DNA of 64,000 nucleotides from Allonocardiopsis opalescens. GTDB lineage: Bacteria; Actinomycetota; Actinomycetes; Streptosporangiales; Streptosporangiaceae. The stretch is from assembly GCF_003002095.1 (NCBI RefSeq), contig NZ_PVZC01000008.1, forward strand, positions 186,001 through 250,000, in the 5' to 3' direction. This document shows positions 59,077 to 64,000 of this stretch, one piece after another (the stretch's first letter is position 1; every line of letters starts with the position of its first letter). Both the position numbers and the translations under genes were made by a program. The notes beneath the pieces were generated by a model. It was not told the DNA's origin, did not search any database, and worked only from the letters and a program-made list of their open reading frames with translations.

Positions 59077-59913
59077 GTGGCTACGCTGCGCAATGTGGAA
59101 CCCGCACCTGGCCGCAGCACCGGTACCTTCGAGCCGTCGGACGACGCGTCCGCCGGAGCGCGCAGCGCTTCCAGCGGATCCGTCCTCATCGACCGCACCG
59201 ACAAGAGACGCAGCACCCCCACCTACGGCGACCTGCTGAAGGATCCCCAGAAGCGCCTGTGGGCGATCCGGATCGGCATCGCGCTGGCGGCCGGGCTCGT
59301 CGGCACCCTCGTGTTCGACTGGCGGCTCGGCCTGTCCCTCGCCCTCATCGCCGGCGTCGCGCACACCGTGTACGTGTCCCAGCAGGAGTCCTCGGTCGAC
59401 GCCTGGCGCAAGGGCAAGGCCAAGGTCACCGTCGCGCACCGCCGCACCGAGCGGGCGCTGCGCAGACTGGAGCGCGACGGCTACCGCGTGCTGCACGCCC
59501 GGACCATCCCCGGGATGTCCGCGAGCGTGGACCACCTGGTCATCGGCCGCAACGGCGTGTTCGTCATCGACTCCGAGGGCTGGGACGAGCGCCTGCCCGT
59601 CACCACCAAGCCCGAGAAGCTCTACCACGGCCCCTTCCACAAGATGGACCGCCTCGACGAGGCGAACCGGGAGGCCGTGCGCGCCGGCGAACTGCTGTCC
59701 GAAGCGCTCAAGCGCGAGGTCCGCACGCATCCGGGGCTCGCCCTGTACGGCCCCACGCTGCGCTGGGACATCCTGGTCATCCGCGGCGTCGCCGTCTTCA
59801 CCGGCCGCAAGGTCCGCAAGTTCGTCCGCCGCGGCACCGACGACCTCAGCGACACCGACATCGAGAAGATCACCGAGGCCGCCGAGCGCGTCCTGCCCCC
59901 CCGCTACGGCTGA
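59077..59913 (+). CDS. NERD (nuclease-related) domain membrane protein
   Basis: A 278-residue protein. GTG 59077 gives an N-terminal hydrophilic tail; GTG 59095 is an alternative, and neither has a good ribosome-binding site. Two hydrophobic helices at about 65-82 and 85-104 (IRIGIALAAGLVGTLVFDWR and LGLSLALIAGVAHTVYVSQQ) anchor it. The NERD domain follows (about 120-265): GERALRRLE-type helix, YRVLHARTIPGMSASVDHLV, then IGRNGVFVIDSEGWDERLPV and ILVIRGVAVFTGRKV. NERD resembles PD-(D/E)XK nucleases (the D-H-L-V and I-D-S-E strands), here lacking the usual Glu-x-Lys. Role in DNA processing is only presumed. Confidence 0.85.
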   Translation: MATLRNVEPAPGRSTGTFEPSDDASAGARSASSGSVLIDRTDKRRSTPTYGDLLKDPQKRLWAIRIGIALAAGLVGTLVFDWRLGLSLALIAGVAHTVYVSQQESSVDAWRKGKAKVTVAHRRTERALRRLERDGYRVLHARTIPGMSASVDHLVIGRNGVFVIDSEGWDERLPVTTKPEKLYHGPFHKMDRLDEANREAVRAGELLSEALKREVRTHPGLALYGPTLRWDILVIRGVAVFTGRKVRKFVRRGTDDLSDTDIEKITEAAERVLPPRYG

Positions 59914-59929
59914 CTCCCCCCGGCCACCC

Positions 59930-59965
59930 ACCCCACCGCCGAGCACGGCGGTGGGGTCCTCTTTT
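59930..59965 (+). terminator. Intrinsic terminator after the NERD gene
   Basis: ACCCCACCGCCG, loop AGCA, CGGCGGTGGGGT, a perfect 12-bp stem, then CCTCTTTT: one of the few hairpins here with a T-run. Confidence 0.8.
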
Positions 59966-59993
59966 GGCGGACGGCCCCGCGGCGACCTAAGCT
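59964..59993 (+). promoter_or_regulatory. Possible ilvD promoter
   Basis: TTGGCG (59964-59969), an 18-base spacer and TAAGCT (59988-59993) fit a vegetative promoter and would give a leader of about 160 bases before ilvD. I saw no clear branched-chain amino acid leader peptide or T-box in that leader. Confidence 0.45.
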
Positions 59994-60161
59994 GGAGTGA
60001 TTCCCGCGCCCCGGCGTCCACCGCACCACCGTGCCGACGCCGCTCCGCCGGCCGCCGATCCGGCGCCGCGGCGGCGAAAGGCGGGTTCGCCCGCGGACGA
60101 TCCCGTGAGCAGGGAACACGTTCGATTCTGAGGATTCTCAAGGCTCGATGGGAGCAGACCC

Positions 60162-62021
60162 ATGCCACCGCTTCGGTCGCGTACGGTCACACATGGCAGG
60201 AACATGGCCGGCGCCCGCGCGCTGCTGCGCGCCACCGGCGTCGAGCGGGCCGACTTCGGCAAGCCGATCGTCGCGATCGCCAACAGCTTCACCCAGTTCG
60301 TCCCCGGCCACGTACACCTCCGCGAGGTGGCCGACGTTGTCGCCGGCGCCGTGCGCGAGGCCGGCGGGATCCCGCGCGAGTTCAACACCATCGCCGTGGA
60401 CGACGGCATCGCGATGGGCCATGGCGGCATGCTCTACTCCCTGCCCAGCCGGGAGCTGATCGCCGACGCGGTCGAGTACATGGTGAACGCGCACTGCGCC
60501 GACGCGCTGGTCTGCGTCTCCAACTGCGACAAGATCACCCCGGGCATGCTGATCGCCGCGATGCGGCTGGACATCCCCACCGTGTTCGTCTCCGGCGGCG
60601 TGATGGAGGCCGGGAAGGTCACCGTCGTCGACGGCGAGGCGCGCACCGTGCGCAAGGTCGACCTGATCAGCTCGATGGTGGCCGCCGCCGACCCCAACGT
60701 CTCCGAGGCCGCGCTGGGCGAGATGGAGGAGAACGCCTGCCCCACCTGCGGCTCGTGCTCGGGCATGTTCACCGCGAACTCGATGAACTGCCTCACCGAG
60801 GCGATCGGCCTGGCGCTGCCCGGCAACGGCACCACCCTGGCCACCCACACCGCCCGCCGGCAGCTCTACGTCGACGCCGGGCGCAAGGTCGTGGAGATCA
60901 CCAAGCGGTACTACGAGGACGACGACGCGTCCGTGCTGCCGCGCGCCATCGCCAACCGCGACGCCTTCGAGAACGCCATGGCGCTGGACGTGGCGATGGG
61001 CGGCTCCACCAACACCGTGCTGCACCTGCTGGCCGCCGCCAACGAGGCGGGCGTCGACTTCGGGCTCAAGGAGATCGACGAGGTCTCGCGCCGGGTGCCG
61101 TGCCTGTGCAAGGTGGCGCCGAACACCGAGAAGTACCACGTCGAGGACGTCCACCGCGCCGGGGGCATCCCGGCGATCCTCGGGGAGTTGGGGCGGGCCG
61201 GGCTGCTGAACACCTCGCTGCCCACCATCCACGGCCTGACCGTGGCGGAGTTCATCGCCCGCTGGGACATCCGCTCCCCCGAGGTGCTGCCCGAGGCGGT
61301 CGAGCTGTTCCACGCCGCGCCGGGCGGGGTGCGCAGCACCCGCGCCTACTCGCAGAGCGTGCGCTGGGAGAGCCTGGACACCGACCGCGCCGCGGGCTGC
61401 ATCCGCGACGTGGAGCACGCCTACACCGCCGACGGCGGCCTGGCCGTGCTCTCCGGCAACCTCGCCCCCGACGGCGCGATCGTGAAGACCGCGGGCGTCG
61501 AGGAGGAGCTGTGGACCTTCGAGGGTCCGGCCAAGGTCTTCGAGAGCCAGGAGGACGCCGTCGACGGCATCCTGGGCGGCGAGGTCGTGCCGGGCGACGT
61601 GGTGGTGATCCGCTACGAGGGCCCCAAGGGCGGACCCGGCATGCAGGAGATGCTGTACCCGACCAGCTTCCTGAAGGGCAAGGGGCTGGGCAAGGCGTGC
61701 GCGCTGATCACCGACGGCCGCTTCTCGGGCGGCACCTCGGGCCTGTCGATCGGGCACATCTCGCCCGAGGCGGCGGCCGGCGGCGACATCGCGCTGGTCC
61801 GGCCGGGCGACCGGGTCCGGATCGACATCCCCAGGCGCGAGCTGACCCTGCTGGTCACCGAGGACGAACTGGCCGCCCGCCGCACCGAGCTGCGCGAGGG
61901 CGGCGGCTACCGCCCCAAGGACCGCCAGCGCCCGGTCAGCGCCGCGCTCCAGGCGTACGCGGCGATGGCCACCTCGGCCTCCACCGGCGCGGCCAGGGAC
62001 ATCACCCAGCTGGCACGGTGA
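60162..62021 (+). CDS. ilvD: Dihydroxy-acid dehydratase
   Basis: A 619-residue cytoplasmic enzyme that dehydrates 2,3-dihydroxy-isovalerate and -methylvalerate in valine, isoleucine, leucine and pantothenate synthesis. ATG 60162 follows GGAG at 8 bases, and the N-terminus [20 protein letters not shown] is the canonical one. Fe-S cluster cysteines are Cys122 ([13 protein letters not shown]) and the Cys193, Cys196 and Cys199 set in [40 protein letters not shown] near 520 is the C-terminal signature. The 4Fe-4S versus 2Fe-2S state is not decided by sequence alone. It stands alone, away from ilvBNC or leu genes. Confidence 0.96.
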   Translation: MPPLRSRTVTHGRNMAGARALLRATGVERADFGKPIVAIANSFTQFVPGHVHLREVADVVAGAVREAGGIPREFNTIAVDDGIAMGHGGMLYSLPSRELIADAVEYMVNAHCADALVCVSNCDKITPGMLIAAMRLDIPTVFVSGGVMEAGKVTVVDGEARTVRKVDLISSMVAAADPNVSEAALGEMEENACPTCGSCSGMFTANSMNCLTEAIGLALPGNGTTLATHTARRQLYVDAGRKVVEITKRYYEDDDASVLPRAIANRDAFENAMALDVAMGGSTNTVLHLLAAANEAGVDFGLKEIDEVSRRVPCLCKVAPNTEKYHVEDVHRAGGIPAILGELGRAGLLNTSLPTIHGLTVAEFIARWDIRSPEVLPEAVELFHAAPGGVRSTRAYSQSVRWESLDTDRAAGCIRDVEHAYTADGGLAVLSGNLAPDGAIVKTAGVEEELWTFEGPAKVFESQEDAVDGILGGEVVPGDVVVIRYEGPKGGPGMQEMLYPTSFLKGKGLGKACALITDGRFSGGTSGLSIGHISPEAAAGGDIALVRPGDRVRIDIPRRELTLLVTEDELAARRTELREGGGYRPKDRQRPVSAALQAYAAMATSASTGAARDITQLAR

Positions 62022-62143
62022 CGGCGCCGGTCGCGGCCCCGCGGTGACGCCGCGGGGCCGGGACCGGTTGGCACCGCAGCCTGTTGCGGACAGCCGGTCC
62101 GGTTCGGCTGGGCACGCGGCGGCGGCTCCGCCAGACTGCGGGC

Positions 62144-63451
62144 ATGGAGTCCGCCCCGGTCCCGCGTCGGCGCCGTTTCGGCCGTTGGGCACGCTGGGCG
62201 GTGGTGGCCGCGGCCGCGGTGCTGGTGTCGGCCGCCGGGGCGCGCGTCGCCCTGGCCCCGCCGCCGATACCCCCGGTTTCGCACGCGGCGGTGCGGGGCC
62301 TGGAGCCGATCGCCTCCGCGGGCTTCACCGTCGTGCACGCCGGCGCGCCGGCGTCCCGCCCCTCTCACGGATACTCCGTGTACGGCGGGCGGTCGGGCCC
62401 GGAGCACGGCCGGCTGCTGCTGGTGTGGCGGGCGGCGGGCTCCGGGAGGGCGTCGGAGGGCGCCTCGGGCCGGACGGGGCGCTACACCTGGGTCGAGACA
62501 CCGGAGGAGTACCGCGAGGCCGCGCCGTCGGTGCACTACCGGCTCGTCGGCCACGGCCTGCCGGTGGAATCGCTGCTGTGGGCGTCGGACCTGCTGAACA
62601 CCGGCGACGCTCCGGCCCCGCCCGGACTGCTGGACGCGGGCGCCTCGCTGGGCCTGTGGCCCCTGGGACACGTCGACGCCCCCGAGGGACTGCCCTTCGC
62701 ACCGCGCTTCCACCTGAGCCTGGTCCGGAGGGTCCCGCACGCACTGCCGGCACAGGAGTCGACCGTCGACGTCTACACCGCCCCGGACGACGACGCCCTG
62801 TTCGCCGCGGCGAGCGCCTATGTCGGCGCCATGGCGGGACGGCAGGACGGGACCGAGGCCGACGAGCCGGTGCGCACCCGCCTGTGGCGCCAGGACGGCC
62901 AGATCGCCTACGCCGAAGGCCGCGGCCTCACCCCGGCGGAACTGGACACGGTGCTCGCGGGCCTGGACGCCCCCGGCGACGCGCCGTCCGCGCTCCTGGG
63001 CACGCTCCCCGTCTCGGCGGACCCCGCGAGCTCCGCGGCGCTCGTGAGCGATGACGTGCTGCTCACGGAGGGCCGGGACGGGCCGGTGGCCTGGAGCGTG
63101 CGCGCCCGCTCGGCGGCGGGGGTGTGGGAGCTGACCGCGGTGGTCCAGGGCGGCTCGGGTACGGCGATGGGCGACCTGTCCGGCGGGGACCTGGACGAGC
63201 CGTTCACCGCCGTGGCCGCCACGGCGGAGGAGGGCGCACTGGTGGTGGCCCGGGTGCCGGACATGGCCTTCGAGGTGGAGTTGACCGGCACGGGCGGCTG
63301 GCGGACGCTGCTGGAGCAGATCCCCGGCACCGGTGGCGGGGAACTCGGCAGCTGGCGTTCGGCCTGGGTGCCCGCCGGGGTGGAGCCCCGGGAACTGCTG
63401 GCGCGCGCGGTCGACGGCGAGGTGCTGATGCGCGCCGCCTACGGCGGCTGA
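62144..63451 (+). CDS. Hypothetical secreted or membrane-anchored protein
   Basis: A 435-residue protein. The N-terminus has a basic stretch (RRRRFGRWAR) and one hydrophobic segment (WAVVAAAAVLVSAAGARVAL, about 18-37), so it is exported or anchored. The remainder is a large extracytoplasmic part with strand-rich sequence and no motif that I recognise: GYSVYGGRSGPEHGRLLLVW near 75, then a TWVETPEEYREAAPSVHYRL block and repeated VS-LLTEGRDGPVAWSVRAR-type strands. No catalytic signature. ATG 62144 has no strong ribosome-binding site. It lies 122 bases after ilvD. Confidence 0.65.
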   Translation: MESAPVPRRRRFGRWARWAVVAAAAVLVSAAGARVALAPPPIPPVSHAAVRGLEPIASAGFTVVHAGAPASRPSHGYSVYGGRSGPEHGRLLLVWRAAGSGRASEGASGRTGRYTWVETPEEYREAAPSVHYRLVGHGLPVESLLWASDLLNTGDAPAPPGLLDAGASLGLWPLGHVDAPEGLPFAPRFHLSLVRRVPHALPAQESTVDVYTAPDDDALFAAASAYVGAMAGRQDGTEADEPVRTRLWRQDGQIAYAEGRGLTPAELDTVLAGLDAPGDAPSALLGTLPVSADPASSAALVSDDVLLTEGRDGPVAWSVRARSAAGVWELTAVVQGGSGTAMGDLSGGDLDEPFTAVAATAEEGALVVARVPDMAFEVELTGTGGWRTLLEQIPGTGGGELGSWRSAWVPAGVEPRELLARAVDGEVLMRAAYGG

Positions 63452-63460
63452 CCAGGGCGC

Positions 63461-63673
63461 TCAGCCGCAGCAGCCGCCGCCGCAGCACCCGCCGCCGGAG
63501 GCGGGTGCCGGCGGCGCGGCGGCGCCCGAACCGGTGACGGCGACCGTCGACAGCAGCTTGACGGTGTCGGCGTGGCCCTGCGGGCAGTCGGCCGGGGCCG
63601 AGGACTCGCTCATCGGGCGGGACAGCTCGAAGGTGTCGCCGCAGGCGCGGCAGCGGTACTCGTAACGGGGCAT
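63461..63673 (-). CDS. FmdB-type zinc ribbon protein with Cys-rich tail
   Basis: A 70-residue protein. The N-terminal 40 residues are the FmdB (PF09723) zinc ribbon: MPRYEYRCRACGDTFELSR, then ADCPQGHAD, with C-x2-C and C-x3-H type ligands. Residues 41-58 form a short linker. The C-terminus is GGGCCGGGCCG, i.e. four Cys in two pairs within Gly. Many actinobacterial FmdB proteins have such Gly/Cys tails, which could bind metal or thiols. The family regulates or assists metal enzymes in some organisms, but the role here is unknown. The start at 63673 is the only reasonable one. Confidence 0.88.
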   Translation of the reverse strand: MPRYEYRCRACGDTFELSRPMSESSAPADCPQGHADTVKLLSTVAVTGSGAAAPPAPASGGGCCGGGCCG

Positions 63674-63710
63674 GCAGGCAGGATAGACGCCCCGCGCGGC
63701 GCGCGGCGGC

Positions 63711-64000
63711 TCACCCGGGCGAGGGCTCCCGGTCTGGGGCGGGCGCGCCCAGCAGCAGCCGCAGGTAGTCGCGCAGCCCGTCGGTGTCGTCGGGCCGGGT
63801 GCGCAGCCCGATGTACCCGTCCGGCCTGATCAGGTACAGGGCGGGGCGGCGGGCGCCGTAGGCGTCGTGCAGCTCGCCCGAGGGGTCGAGCAGCACGGCG
63901 GTCTCCTCGGCCGGCTCCGCCGGCGCCCGCTCCCCCGCGATGACCAGGTATCCGCGGACCCGCCCGGCCGTGGCGCGCTCGGTGCGGGCGGCGAGCGCGG
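63711..64000 (-). CDS. C-terminal part of a flavin-dependent monooxygenase-type protein (gene runs off right edge)
   Basis: Only the last 95 or so codons lie in the window; the frame is open to the right edge. The visible part, RGYLVIAGERAPAEPAEETA then VLLDPSGELHDAYGARRPAL and YLIRPDGYIGLRTRPDDTDG, matches the thioredoxin-like C-terminal domain of PheA/TfdB-type FAD-dependent aromatic hydroxylases (the L-x-R-P-D-G-Y/H motif is typical). It ends with a short acidic tail. The FAD-binding part is outside, so the substrate class is inferred from the C-terminus only. Confidence 0.7.
   Translation of the reverse strand, partial: ALAARTERATAGRVRGYLVIAGERAPAEPAEETAVLLDPSGELHDAYGARRPALYLIRPDGYIGLRTRPDDTDGLRDYLRLLLGAPAPDREPSPG

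Overview
The window is a stretch of chromosome from a very high-GC, filamentous-type actinomycete. The evidence is a strong third-position GC bias, frequent GTG starts, ATGA/GTGA gene overlaps, a GAF-ANTAR protein, a SigB/SigF-type sigma factor, DUF3145, and an rpiB / mycothiol-dependent nitroreductase / pepN neighbourhood like that of mycobacteria. I cannot fix the genus from the sequence; a member of the Nocardiopsaceae or a related family is a guess. No rRNA, tRNA, CRISPR array, insertion sequence or phage gene was found.

Layout. 1-617: the tail of an RDD membrane protein and a DUF1801 gene broken by an in-frame TAG. 646-6039: a secreted GH92 mannosidase-type enzyme divergent from an IclR regulator, with a perfect 14-bp operator between them. 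6073-10182: a two-component system flanked by two genes for Asp-rich envelope proteins and followed by a class F sortase. Near-identical 16-bp palindromes lie in front of both Asp-rich genes, so this reads as one regulon. 10306-16010: a DUF389 membrane protein, a class III CoA-transferase and several small secreted or membrane proteins. 16332-28155: one long, tightly overlapping operon for a heptose-containing, probably carbamoylated surface glycan. It encodes a carbamoyltransferase, a GT2-GmhB fusion, two GT9 and two GT4-like glycosyltransferases, GmhA, an HldE-type kinase/nucleotidyltransferase, an SDR and a UDP-glucuronate decarboxylase-like enzyme. 28233-34708: a stress/regulatory block (GAF-ANTAR, sigma factor, another GT2, a degenerate ThDP enzyme, CBS, DUF3140, DUF2795).

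34866-40268: a secreted subtilase, a PEBP protein, and a DeoR-MFS-HAD operon. 40463-51011: DUF3145, an orphaned sigma-factor companion behind what looks like a sigma-factor relic, a VOC/TetR pair, a TetR/MFS exporter pair with tandem operators, acyltransferases, a SpoIIE-type phosphatase, rpiB and the nitroreductase. 51297-53858: pepN. 53934-55013: an Rpn-like PD-(D/E)XK nuclease gene followed 12 bp later by a separate gene encoding only its C-terminal domain. This arrangement recalls the intragenic antitoxin of enteric Rpn phage-defence proteins. 55146-64000: malQ, an amidase, a NERD protein, ilvD, a large secreted protein of unknown function, an FmdB zinc ribbon and the end of a flavin monooxygenase.

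The two most unusual loci are the Rpn-like gene with its stand-alone C-terminal domain (53934-55013), and the two-component system / Asp-rich repeat protein / lipoprotein-sortase locus (6073-10182). The heptose operon, the likely sigma-factor relic and the ThDP enzyme with a lost GDG motif also deserve a second look.
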